Both the position numbers and the translations under genes were made by a program. A DNA stretch of 64,000 bases, taken from assembly GCA_900404475.1 (NCBI GenBank), contig OUQQ01000004.1, forward strand, positions 45,091 to 109,090, in the 5' to 3' direction. Every line of letters starts with the position of its first letter. The stretch's first letter is position 1. The stretch is from Spongospora subterranea. Taxonomy: Eukaryota; Endomyxa; Phytomyxea; Plasmodiophorida; Plasmodiophoridae. This document shows, piece after piece, positions 40,319 through 51,643 of this stretch. Below the pieces are notes generated by a model. That model worked only from the letters and a program-made list of their open reading frames with translations, had not been told where the DNA came from and did no database searches.

Positions 40319-41995
40319 TTAGGATTTCCGTCTTTCAGCAACCATTTTGCCCACTTCACCGCTAAACGCATAGTTCATGTAATCAGGGGTAGGTTGCCAT
40401 GGCATGCGACACTGCAAATACGGGTGCACGGTCAGCATGGTAGCAAACTTTGGCCTAACAAACTTCAAATGGTCAAACAGGTGATTCAGCGCCCAAGGAT
40501 CGTCGGCTTTTGTGCTGGCCACCGCCTCTAGTGAACCCAGGGAAGATCCTATGTCGTGTTTGGGACAGACAATAGATCGTGCATTGATACATATGGATCC
40601 GGAAACAAGACAATCAATATGATATGAATCAACACATCGATTGCATTGCAGAAGCAATGCTGAATGCGCGGGTTGCTTGCATTTTGTGCAAGAATGATGT
40701 GGACAGATGAAATTTCCGCGGTTCGTGCCGCGAGTTTTCGACTTCTTCTTGGTTAATTCGTGTGGGTTCACACAGCCTAGATGGAAGAACAAACCGCATG
40801 CCACATGACCACACTGGAAAACGTCAACAAAATCTGTTCCCCTAGTGAAAAAATTTATCCAGAGGAATACCGCAAAGCCAAATCAGCAAATACCGTTCAC
40901 TGCAAACAGCGCATTGATGGGATTTCATTTGACAATCAGAGCAAAACCATCTTTCATCGGAGGGAAATTCGGGCAGGCCAACGCATGAGATGTGAAACGA
41001 GCGCAAACACGGGCCGTCACAACAAAGGAGATTGCCTGGCTGCTCGCAAACGCCACATGCTGCTGAATTAGCCGGATGTTCAAGCGGTGCTCTGCGTAAC
41101 TTTAATACAAAAAAAGTAACCATAGTAATTTGATGAACCTGATATCGGTCCCAATTGAAACAAGCCGCTTGGCATAATTAGGGAGATCTGTGCCTTGAAC
41201 TAACCCATTGCCTTCGCCTTTGCCAGACTCATCAGCAATGCAATGGGCAACGTGATGCAGCAGCAGCCATTCGAAATAAGTTGCGACTTCCATCGCCATG
41301 TTCCAAACCTAAAAAGTAATTGTTGAGCTCGTAAACCAATCAAACAGACCTCACAGTAAAATTAACTGTTTCATTACAAGTAGCTCACATTTTGTTTTCC
41401 TTTGAAAAAGAATAGCAAAATCAATATAAAAATTTCGATAAACGAATATCAAACGTTGTTAGAATCTCAGCAACAATCGTCCATACGATGAACGAAGTAG
41501 TAATGCGATACAACACGCTAGACAAGTAAGCAAAAAGGTGAACCAGATAAAAATGTAATCATAACGTGAACGAGTTGAAAAACCATTGATACTATCAGAA
41601 ATTTGTCAATCAAAGCCGATCAAACTCCAGAGAACACAGGATGATAAACCTATTACCTCTGAATTTTTGTCATTGAACACATGACAATTTTGAAAGGTTA
41701 ACCGAACATCGGCAGTGAACTCAGCAACAGATGCATACTCGTCATTATTCAGCTTCTTCTGAATTGTGCCCAGATCCATGGGATGCTTGATGATGATATG
41801 GTAAGTTGGCAGTCCCAATGCAACGGCATCCACGGGTTGATTAAATGGCCAGGCGAACTCATGCGCCGATACCGCCTCCAAAACCCGTTTGCATCGTTCT
41901 TTTAGCTGCTGGACAGACACAAGAATGGGCTCCCTCCTGGCCAGTTTTTCCTCCAAGGTCACGTGAGATGAAGACCGCTTCCGGCTCGCCGACAT
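40319..41995 (-). CDS. Bromodomain plus PHD-finger chromatin reader
   Basis: Four exons (41657-41995, 41139-41308, 40894-41091, 40319-40841) give 409 residues. A bromodomain at about residues 35-125 reads [20 protein letters not shown], then [11 protein letters not shown] and FQNCHVFN. It retains the Asn that contacts acetyl-lysine and finishes after the splice ([19 protein letters not shown]). A PHD finger ([32 protein letters not shown]) and an extended PHD-like zinc module (CAVCSER to CLVSG, CPKH) follow. The likely role is reading acetylated and methylated histone tails. No catalytic (SET, HAT) domain is present. Intron 1 is 348 nt, far longer than usual here. Confidence 0.82.
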
Positions 41996-42042
41996 AACGC
42001 CAAATTGCGCAAATAATGTGCGTCCGTGGGTGGCGGTTTGGG

Positions 42043-42245
42043 CACACGAGTTCGCCTGGCCATTCAATCATCTCGTGGATGCCGTTGCGTTGGGACTGCC
42101 AACTTACCATATAATTATCAAGCATGCTACGGATCTGGGCACAATTCAGAAAGAGCTGAACAATACCGAGGGCGTTTCTGTTGCTGACCAATGTACAATT
42201 AATCTTTCAGAATTGGCATCATGACGAAAACTCTGAGGTCATTGT
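42043..42245 (+). pseudogene. Decayed inverted copy of the bromodomain exon
   Basis: The plus strand here matches the minus strand of about 41650-41862. Shared runs include GAGTTCGCCTGGCCATT, GGACTGCCAACTTACCAT and GATCTGGGCACAATTCAG. The copy is diverged and loses its frame near the end (stop at 42222-42224). The arms are separated by about 180 bp holding the start of the real gene. It starts mid-exon and lacks the functional 5' part. Confidence 0.75.
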
Positions 42246-42408
42246 TTTATCACCCGGGGTTCTCAGACTTTGATCGAGTCGTCATATCGATATTTCTGTT
42301 AGCACCGTTGATCTGTTGTTTTGTTCACCGGTCCCGTTTTGTTATTTAAGCTTGTGGTATCCGGCGCCTCAGCGTAAGAACGAGAATTTTGCTTAATCTC
42401 AACAAACG

Positions 42409-42788
42409 ATGCTTTCTTTGTCCATCCAAATTTATTATGACAATTTTGAATTTGATATTTCAACGAATATGAGTCATCTTAAACTGGCACCGCCTGATTA
42501 CACACTCAGCCATGACTCGGCCAGTGGTAGTGTCGCGTCTTCAAGTGGGTCCAAAATTGTTCGCTACAGTTGAGATGCGTTGAAACGTATCAGGACGGGA
42601 AAATGTATGTACATTCACGTGACACTGGTGTAGACGTCATTGTATTATCTAGCCATTATCTGATTGATGATCAATGGTGCATCATGCCTTCGTCGGTCGA
42701 GCCGCTCCAGCAAATGTTAGCAGATAGCAGATGTTTCTTAGGAACGGCGTTTGAAGCTTTTTCACATGAATTGGGGTCATCGTTGTAG
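42409..42788 (+). CDS. Small hypothetical protein (114 aa, two exons)
   Basis: ATG at 42409, exon 42409-42558, a putative 35-nt GT-AG intron, then exon 42594-42788. The frame stays open across the splice and stops at 42788. The N-terminal half is Ser/acidic (YYDNFEFDIST, HDSASGSVASSSGSK) and the C-terminal half looks folded (DTGVDVIVLSSHYLIDDQW). No family is recognised. The short intron fits other very short introns here, but without RNA the model is tentative. Confidence 0.4.
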
Positions 42789-42854
42789 CATAAGCAAATC
42801 ATAAGAGATGATGAACCCTGAAGAATCAATAACCGGAAGTAGTCTGAGATTCGT

Positions 42855-42891
42855 GGAATATTCCATAAAACTGTATGTTTCGGAATATTCC
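42855..42891. promoter_or_regulatory. Two heat-shock elements upstream of Hsp20
   Basis: GGAATATTCC occurs twice, at 42855-42864 and 42882-42891, 115-150 bp before the Hsp20 start. Each contains the inverted GAAnnTTC pair bound by heat-shock factor, with further TTC/GAA half-sites beside them (TTCG before each). A TATA-like word (CATATAG) lies about 95 bp before the ATG. Confidence 0.75.
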
Positions 42892-43005
42892 ACGACCGAA
42901 ATCACACTACATATAGTGGCCCGATTATGATATGTTTTCCGTTTTCAAAACAGTTACACGATCAACACATCTTCAAAACTACCACAGTCTGTAGATAAGA
43001 GCCCC

Positions 43006-43407
43006 ATGAGTCTATCACTATTTGGTTTCCACGACGATCTTAATCGTCAACTCCTCGGTAACTTACAGGGACAAACACCCCAGATGAGAATGGAGCTGAA
43101 AGAACGCGATAAGAACTACGTGGTCTCGGTCGAGGTTCCAGGAGCAGCAAAAGATGAGATTAAGCTGAACGCTGAAAACGGCGTTCTAACGGTTTCCGTT
43201 GAACATAGGGAAGAGCGCTCTGATGATAACGAAGAGGAGCATATTCGCTTCTCAGAACGTTCGTACGGATATTCATCACGCTCTATCCGCCTTCCGAGAA
43301 ATGTCAATGCTGGAGAGATTTCGGCCGAATATCACAACGGGGTACTAACCATTGACATTCCCAAAACCGATGCCAAAGCGGCGGAAAACTTCATCCAGAT
43401 CAAATAA
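43006..43407 (+). CDS. Small heat-shock protein (Hsp20/alpha-crystallin)
   Basis: An intronless 133-residue frame. After a short N-terminus it has the alpha-crystallin fold: KNYVVSVEVPGAAKDEIKL, ENGVLTVSVEHREE and FSERSYGYSSRSIRLP. It ends with the diagnostic AEYHNGVLTIDIPK (A-x-x-x-N-G-V-L motif). It is an ATP-independent chaperone holding unfolding proteins in oligomers. The lack of introns suits a stress gene, and two heat-shock elements stand upstream. It lacks the C-terminal I-x-I/V tail in clear form (FIQIK is close). Confidence 0.92.
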   Translation: MSLSLFGFHDDLNRQLLGNLQGQTPQMRMELKERDKNYVVSVEVPGAAKDEIKLNAENGVLTVSVEHREERSDDNEEEHIRFSERSYGYSSRSIRLPRNVNAGEISAEYHNGVLTIDIPKTDAKAAENFIQIK

Positions 43408-43646
43408 ATCATTCATAAATTCCGCGAATCACTCAAAATCGAACACGTTGTTCTACTGATAAGGTCGGAAAACAAATTAAAATCTGCTCACAACTTGTAA
43501 TCAACATAACCGATACAAGAGACAACAGCAATAGGGTGATGCCGGTATAGAATCGGATATGAGCAAACCCAGCAAGGTGTACAATATGAGACAACCCCCT
43601 TAACGGAAATAATAAGCCTAAACCAGTTTATATTTATATTTGATCA

Positions 43647-45812
43647 TCATAATGGATTGCCGACTGTGTGGCCAACGTGAGAAGTTATCGGGCCGCTTTC
43701 CAATGCGCTGATCACCGGTTCGGCAACCAGCTCTGCAACCGATGGATCCGACAACGCGACGGGAGTCAGCTCTAGGGCACAACCTAATCTCAGGGAAACC
43801 AAGCTGATAAGGGATGCGGCGAACGATCCACACGTGATCATGGCGAATATCCATAGCCAAGCTATCCGCCCTGATTGGGACCCAACTATCGAACCGACGG
43901 CAACCGTCGAAACCACGGAGCTGATGTTGCTGCAAAACGCCAACAACCCCGAAACCGTCGCCGGCCTGTTGACGGATACCGATAGAGCAACAACCTTTGA
44001 GATAAAAATGTTCGTTAGTTCTCATTACAACAAATTAGATTTTCAGAAGGTTGTGAAATATTGAATAAATTGCCCGACTAAGGACTCTACTTAAATAGAT
44101 TTTGGTGACCATAAAAAGCGTTGCGAAGTTGATTATAATATGGAGTCACCTGAAATCCTTCTATGAACCCATTATGGATCTCGCAGCCCAACGAGATCAT
44201 AGCCAGTATCGTAATTCCAAGCCACATTGGTAATGCGCCATTAGGCTGTAACAGCATGACGGCTACGCTGGCAGACGATGCCAGACATAGTAATGCAGCC
44301 TGATCAACCACAGACACCGTAATGAGTTGATCAATATCAATATACTGTTGAGGTATGGGCTTTAGGGTGAATATATCACACGCTGGGCCAACAGGTCCAA
44401 GCAAAACTGGGAGAAACCGATAACTTTCTTGTGCTGAGTGAATCTGAACAGGGCGGGGCTATAATATTCGAATGCTACTTGATACTAACCGGTACAACTT
44501 GCATTATCAAGATGCGTTTGCTGTCTTGTGCCCGATCGACAAAAAATCCGTTGAAATTTGAGGCGATCATGACCGTTACTGGCACTATCAATGATATTGT
44601 CGCAGCAGAAGCCGAGTTCACCTCCAAAACATTTACCAGGAATACCGTTGACCATGTACCGACAATCTCCCGAATGAACGCCACCAGGGAATAGGCAACC
44701 GTCATCGTGACAAACTTCGGATTGGCAATCAGGATTTTGGTGATCGCTGACATTGACATTATTGGCGTAGCTTGGTGTGAATTAAACACTGAAAGTGCCG
44801 GCGTTTTCCGGGATGATTGATGGGTTTGGTCAAACGATGTGTCCGTTGGCTTAAGCCAAAGGAAGATGCAAGGGATGGCGCAAATAAGCCCAACAAAAGC
44901 GCCTATAAAGAGTGCCGTTTGCCATGAAATTCCAGAAGAAACCATCGTTCCGTAGGCAGAACGAGCAATTAGGTCGCCTGCGCTATAGCCTAGCAATACT
45001 ATCGCCAGACTCATCCCATAAGATTGTTGAGGGATACGGATACTCATAAGCAGAACCAAGGCACCCCATGCACCAGATTGGAACCAGCGATTTAGGGACC
45101 AGGCCAGAGTCCAATACAGGATTACGAAGGAGGACGCTGTGGAGTGGGTTGTTGGTGACAGCGCCAGAAGTGCTGTTGTCGCGGCAGACGCCACCAAATA
45201 CGTAGTAAAAACGATCATTCCTCCAAACCGATCTGCCAAATAGCCGTTGACCACTTTCCCTATTGCGATTGCCACTAGACCAATCGATAATATATAACCA
45301 AACATGTTTACCGACAATCCGGAATCCTGCCACCAGAATCAGTGCGATAGATAATCAAACATGAGAGAGGACATGACCTGAACAATAATGGGTAAAAGGG
45401 ATGGTACATGGGATCTGCAAATAACATATCCCGTATAGGCAAGACAGCAACTTAACACGAGAATTCGATTCTCGGACGTAATGGCCGCCCATCCATGTTT
45501 CTGGGTATTATGTTCCACGTGTGGACGGTGCCTTAAAAACCGGATATGTGGCCAATGTACGCCGGTCATGGCTGGGATCTGACTACGAGCATGGCGTAAA
45601 GCTTCAGAATTGATGATCATGATTGAGCTCATCGGGAATCGCATCATCTCTCGAAACCGCGCGCGAAGACGAACCTCTTTGTCGGTGTATGGAGAGGTGA
45701 CGGTGGCGATCAGCCGGCGCTCTTGTTTATGAATGGGTTCATGTTCGTTTGTAGGATAATCGGCGTGTTGCGAGCTGGTGCTCACATCGACTACCTGCTT
45801 ATGGGTAAGCAT
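43647..45812 (-). CDS. Major facilitator superfamily transporter
   Basis: Four exons (45378-45812, 44490-45326, 44150-44443, 43647-43994) give 637 residues. A hydrophilic N-terminus of about 110 residues precedes the first membrane span (RILVLSCCLAYTGYVICRSH). The MFS loop 2-3 motif is seen as GYLADRFGG, and about twelve spans can be counted. The layout YxxYxxCR at the start of span 1 and VNGYLADR resemble the organophosphate:phosphate antiporter group (GlpT/SLC37-like), but the substrate is not settled. The N-terminal extension and a long loop after span 6 (TDTSFDQTHQSSRK) are likely cytosolic regulatory parts. Confidence 0.75.
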
Positions 45813-45960
45813 GGTCCTTCCCTTACAATGTCAACAAAGAACAATGGAACGATCAGTAGAGATTATAGGGATCATTGGATATTTTAGTTGAAGTGTTCGA
45901 TCTGATACTACAATAGATAAATAATCATAAGAACAACACTCGATTGAACGGGCGGAATCG

Positions 45961-48806
45961 CTATTCCCATTCGTCATCGGCTACTGCCCCGTCGTGGACA
46001 GGCTTTGCGTCCCAACGGTTAGTGGGCACGGCGGTCACCTCAACATTCGCCAACTTTGACGTGATGTGATCATGGACGGTGGGCTGTGCTTGAGCTTCCT
46101 CGTTAGATTTGAGATATTGGAGGCGCTTTAATTGACGGTCGGTGACCGCTTCCGGGGGTGCTGATGATAACGGTCCCATGCCTTCCGGAAGCATGCTTTT
46201 CAGCAATATCGGAGTGTTTTTACCCGAGAACCATTCGATGGCCGATACGCATTCGCCAGGTACCATTGTTGGCGGGTAAAGATCGTCCTGAAAGTATTCC
46301 TTTCGCTTGCGTGGAATGCTGAACGATATCGGCTTTATCTGTTCGCCTGATAAGGACAATGCGCAACCGATTTCAACGCTGCAGACGTTGCAGGACGTCT
46401 TGCGATGCCACGTGATACCTGAAACAATATCTGCACATACATATCTTCCTAATGGTTCGACAATATCGCTCTTGGAAGGATCGATGTAAAAGAACAGGAT
46501 CGTTTTATCCCCGATACCAGCCACGTAAAGCAAGCCTGTATCGGGGTCGTAATTGGGCACCTTACGAAACACTCAGCATTAGATCAGACATGGAGTCAGA
46601 GACATACCATGGTCGTGTTGGTCTGGTCAATAATATGGGTTGTTAACAACACAGGATCACCAACAACACTTTCAACGTCGTTCTCTTTGTTGAACACCTT
46701 CCAAATAGAGAACTGTCTAGAACTGGCGTTGCCGAACCCAATGGTTAATATATATCCTGATGTCCCCAGCCAGACTATATGGGTATCCCTTACTCCCTCC
46801 AGCATCATAAATGACGCTATGAGAGTATTTTGAACTCTAGGGTCAAAAATGCGACAACGGCGATCTTTGCATGAAGTCGCTAGGAGACGACCATCGCAGT
46901 TGAACGATAAACTCATAATCTGATCAGGGTGACAATCGATGCTGATGCAACATGTTTGGCTTGATTCTGCAGTTGATATATCCCAGAATGTTAGTATCGA
47001 AGTATCGTACGATTGCGACGCTACAGCCAGAACCGACGGTTGGAAAGGGTTCACAGCGAGGAAAGTGACCTTGCCGGGGGTTAAGATATCCGCCATGGGC
47101 TCGGTTAGATCCGGCATGTTGCTAGACATTCGGCTGGAAGGAATCCGCCACACGCGTACATGGGCGTCAACACATCCAGTAACTAATACTGTTGGATCCA
47201 TGTCTGATAGAGCAAAACAGGACAACTGCTGGCCATGAGCACGAACCAGAGGAATCTGTGCATCAAATCGCCCTCGGATATGAATGGGAATAACAGCCAG
47301 AGAAGACGCACCCAGCGATTTCCAAGGGAAAACGATGCATTGGCCGTTGGTAAGCAGGTTGAGGCCTAAGGGCATGCTGGCTTCGTTGGGTTTAATGCCA
47401 TACCAGTACGAGTCTAGAGAACGTAGCTCTTGACCGGATACGTGAGCCACCAGTGACTTTTTCAATTTGGCTTCTATTCTTCTGCGATTATCGCTGCGGT
47501 TTTCCTCAAGATTTGCTAACGCAACAGCAGGCACTGAGATGTTAGAGATTTGAGTGAGATTAGATGGTTTCGACACTGATTGCGAGATTGAGTCAGAAAT
47601 CATGATAGGGCCGATATTGAAAGGTTGTAAGATTGGAAGCGCATTATCCCCAGCCATGTACTTTTCCAATGAAATGGCTTCATTTTCAGTGGACGCCGTG
47701 TCCGGAAATAAATCAGGGTGAAATCCTCGCGATTTCCGCGGGATTGATAACGATATAGATTCGATGGACGATGTCGTCATCTGCTTGATATGCGCTATTT
47801 CGCAAGATAAAACATTGAGGGAGCGTTTGGGCTTAGAAGCCATTCCCTGGAATACTGATGTGGACATATACGTAGTCAGATGGCGTAGTCGATCTGTCTG
47901 GCTCAGGTCGAACACCATCATTGAGGTGGATCCACGAGTAGATACAGATATGAGCGAGGTGTCGGGGTCAAATACTTGCAGACAGATTCCGGCCGATAAC
48001 TGTAGAGATTCAGTTAAAATGGGAGAGAGCATCTTGCGATTGTCGAACATCAACAACTGAGGTGCCCGAAATTGGTTATTGCCCAAAACGACGATATGGC
48101 CCGAATTTCCGACAGACAGCACCGAATGTGGTCGCGCGTCAATTTTACATTGAGAAGCCATTATGGCACGCCTGGGATCGTGAATGGTCAAGAAACCGCT
48201 AGCACTAGCGGCAACTGTAGCAGCCATGATGACCGAACTTCCATCGGCAGAGAAGTCTGCAGAAACAACTGAGTGATCTCCAACGGGAGATTCTAGAATT
48301 GGCTTCTCATGCGCCAAATCAAGTAATAACGAGCTTGTGGCGCCTGCACTAAAGGCGACATTTCGACAAGAAGGATGGAAGCGAACGCAATTCAGACTGG
48401 ATTGATTTGAGACCGAAGCAGTCCACTTCTCTTGAAAATCACCGCTATCTGATGCAGCACAGAATCTGGCTGATCCATCGAGCGAGCAGGAAGCCAGCAG
48501 TGACCAATTGAACGGGGAAAATGCAATATCCGAGATCGGCTATGCGACAAACGAAATTATTAGTTGCAGCAAAACCAGGAAAAGCTGAAAAGATACCTTG
48601 ACATGGGATACAAATATAGTGGTTGGTTGTGGTTCTGGCCCAATCACAATTATTGACCCAGGGGTCGAACTCGCAGCAGCAGTGTATGCCCCGCTAGCGG
48701 CGATCAAAGAAGCCGAGTTGGTTGGCGCGGGTGTGGCCAGATCGGCAGCGATAGATGAGCCTTTGGGCGACTCGCACCGTACCAGCCTGTAATTCGACGG
48801 GATCAT
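45961..48806 (-). CDS. CORO7: Coronin-7/POD1-like tandem coronin
   Basis: Three exons (48597-48806, 46608-48539, 45961-46560) give 913 residues. Two seven-bladed WD propellers are arranged in tandem: the first starts SNYRLVRCESPKGSS and has ISDIAFSPFNWSLLASCSLDG. The second has DSYWYGIKPNEASM, HVRVWRIP, SILTFWDIS, then NYDPDTGLLYVAGIGDKTI. Coronin-type extensions follow each (SIPRKSRGFHPDLFPDTAS and SIPRKRKEYFQDDLYPPTM). The very end is acidic with Trp (ADDEWE), like the Arp2/3-binding acidic tails of coronin-7/POD1 and WASP-family proteins. Coronin-7 acts in Golgi-to-endosome traffic and actin control. The start at 48806 is chosen because the coronin-like N-terminus begins there. Confidence 0.85.
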
Positions 48807-49320
48807 TGATAGCTTGATCAAAAAATGGACTCAGCTGAAGCTGCGATCCGTCAATTTGAACAGCCCGCTCCTTTGGCTCGCACAGCTGTTGTCTATCTCG
48901 TGCGGCGGCTGCCGAGGGGTTGTCTGTAATTTCAAGCCGACCCCTTATGAGGCAATTGGGATTTTTATCAGATCGATTGTAATGTGAAACATATCTCAAC
49001 ACCGATTTTTTATGTGAAATGACAATCACAAATCAGGCGCAGCCTCTTGAGGAGATCCTCGTTTGGCGCTGCGATGGCTGTAAATGAGGAATCTCAGGAG
49101 CATAAAGGCTTGCCCTCAATTGTGGAAATGTTTTAATGTAGATTTGCGAGAACTATGTACTCTGGATCTGAGGTTGTTAAGTATTGATTGTTGTTATGAA
49201 GTCTGAAATGAGACAGACATAAACAATAAGTGTTAACGTGGTCAAATTGATATCGAAAGGATTGTGAAAAATAATATGATATATGTATGACAAAGGAATA
49301 ATTATCGCGAGCTTGGACAT
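48807..49320. other. Intergenic, no gene seen
   Basis: Upstream of the coronin gene and downstream of the kinase, both minus. A minus frame overlaps the first coronin exon but lacks any motif. Confidence 0.4.
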
Positions 49321-51242
49321 TTACTCGACCCGACCAAAGGTTAACGAATCGATAGTGAACTGCTGCTCATTCTCCTGCGCCAGCTTTAAGAAGGGGTCAT
49401 GAGAAGTACGCGTGCATCGTTGAACGACTTCATCACCGTGTGCACATCGTGATAAAACCCAGGCGGATTGCTCCAATGTACATGCCGAAGCGGTTACTGA
49501 ATATCCATCCCTCCATCGCGCCCGAATCGACTCCGAAGGGTAGCAGAAGCTCAGCTCAACGGTTTGCGCCTCGTATTCAGCATAATCGTGTCTACTCATG
49601 ACAATCGCCCATTTGGCGGCTTTGGAGCCAATGGACGTGATGAAGTATCCATTGTCCCAGTTATCAGCGACCCACTGGGAGGGGAACGTCTCAGATAGAG
49701 CAAACATCTGATTGCAACAATAATGGTCGTGCTTGAAAACCGTACCGCACAAAACCCAACCGGACGGAATTCCGCAAACATCTGTGATGGACATACCGCG
49801 CAATGACAGTTTCTCAACTAGATCGAGGAAGTCAGCGTCAGTGGTCGCCCTGAATAACTTCTGCTCTTTAATCCGACCACCTAGAGTGTCATGCGTTAGG
49901 ACTGCTTTGAATGACTGTTCAGCATAACATATCGACGCGATACGCCAACGAACAGAACGAGGTCCCGTCCTGCCAGGTTTGGAAGCCGCTACGATCCCTT
50001 TTTCCAGGCCGGATAAATCAGTGTGAGTGATCATTTGCTGGGGTGGAGCCACGTCTTCGTGCTGTGTTGAGACAATAATCCATTGATACACCTTTCTAAC
50101 GCTCGGGACCACACGGTGCTTTTTCACGATCGGCGCCAGCTCTTCCAGATCAGTGGGTCTTTCGCCACGTTTGTTGTTTTTGCTGAGCAACAGTGGTTCG
50201 GTATTTCCTGTAGAGCCATTGCCGTTTTCAGCATTGTCGCCGACTCCGACGGAAATGTGGTTGATGTCGACACGATCAAAGTCAAGACATTTCATCAGGT
50301 AGTCGTAGTCGGGCTTCTCGTTGTATGCAATGGAACGAACATTGGCCATGTAGTACATGAGGCTCTCAGGACATCCGCGACATATATCTGAGATAGATGC
50401 TGCACCTTTTGCCAGACATATAAACTTGCCCTTGTTTTCGCCGCGAAATCCTTGCCACGGTAATGAGCCCCTAATTAGATATAACATCATATAACCTAAC
50501 GACTCAAGATCATCACGCCTTGTCAGGCCACGACCGAGATGAGCATGAAGTGAAGCATAACGTAGTGAACCGGCAAAATGGGTTAAATGCTGCCAATACT
50601 CAATGTGTTTACCGGCACTGTTCCTCCACGGCCTGGACAGGCCAAAATCGACCAATCGGACACCTTTGGTGAAGTCGCTGCCGCCCGGTGCACAGACCAG
50701 GTTGGCTGGTTTAATATCAGCATGTACATAACCCAATGAATGAAGCCGCCTAATCAATTGCAATGCTTGCATTGATACGTCTCTGGCCTCGGAAACGTTC
50801 AACACCCATGATTGATTCTTGCCTTTGGCCCTCTGTTCAATGACGCTATACAATGATTTTCCACAACGTTCCATGACAACAACATGCCATCCCGCCGATG
50901 TTATGCCATGATAAAACATCTCAGGGGCTCCGATTCCACCTTGAAAACATACCAAGTCAATGAACGCAGCATGAAAACTGAGAGACGCTTACGCATAGCT
51001 CTTAGGGATGTAATCTCCTTTGATGATATCTTAGTCCTGGATATCTTAATGGCAACGTGCTTGGCATTCGGCACAAATTTTGAGGTGGGAACAGCTTCAC
51101 CTTCATAGACAGCACCAAAATGGCCACTGCCAATATGGCGTTTCTCATTCAGCGTCCAAAATCCATGGACAATAGAACCGACAAGCGTTGGAATCGGCAA
51201 TTTAGGCGCTGCCTGAGCATCGCTTTCAATATCGACGCTCAT
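49321..51242 (-). CDS. CK1/VRK-superfamily kinase with long C-terminal domain
   Basis: Two exons (50993-51242, 49321-50939) give 622 residues. Kinase landmarks: glycine loop HIGSGHFGAVYEG, AIKISRTK for the ATP Lys, catalytic loop YVHADIKPANLV (HAD instead of HRD, with Asp and Asn kept), and VDFGLSRPW for DFG. DDLESLGYMMLYLIRGSLPW is the CK1-family signature near the F helix. The C-terminal 300 residues repeat a W-(V/I)-(V/L)-x-S-type unit (QWIIVSTQH, WVLCGTVF, WAIVMSRHDYAEYEAQ, WVLSRCAH). This resembles the C-terminal domain of plant MUT9-like (MLK) CK1 kinases, which phosphorylate histone H3. The function here is inferred from that resemblance only. Confidence 0.75.
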
Positions 51243-51412
51243 ATGCAGACGGATCGTTTGAATCCGTCGCACTAGGACGGCGCCCTCAAATCTGAGAACG
51301 CGGCGGAACGGCAATCCGATATCAAAGGTCGATTCAAATACTGCGTTACTGGTGACCGTCTTAAAACTCCGTGACTGGAGTACACATCGCCCTATCTCAA
51401 TCCCCAGACTGG

Positions 51413-51643
51413 TCAGGGCTCTATAGGCCAGAATTTGGGCGCCAATATCTTCGGGTCATCACGGGTTTCCAGGGACAATTTTGATGGACTTGCGAAGCCC
51501 ATACACATGCGTTCGAATAACACCCTCGCTCGGTGAAGCTTGAAATGATCGTGCGATGTGTCAGACGCTTCCTCAGGCCAAGTTGGGTTGAATGTTCTCA
51601 AAATGTGTGTTTCGGATGTTTGACAAATATTACTTGCCTCCAT
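51413..51643 (-). CDS. Small ORF (76 aa) upstream of kinase
   Basis: An ATG-started frame of 76 codons, reading plausibly (NICQTSETHILRTFNPTWP, then FKLHRARVLFERMCMGFASP). It may be a small gene or an unlinked exon. No family is recognised and no splice to the kinase in frame was found. Confidence 0.25.
   Translation of the reverse strand: MEASNICQTSETHILRTFNPTWPEEASDTSHDHFKLHRARVLFERMCMGFASPSKLSLETRDDPKILAPKFWPIEP

Noticed and set aside
48694..49029. Minus-strand 111-codon frame overlapping the start of the coronin gene
   Set aside because: It starts on a non-ATG codon and its 3' end is the wrong frame of coronin exon 1.
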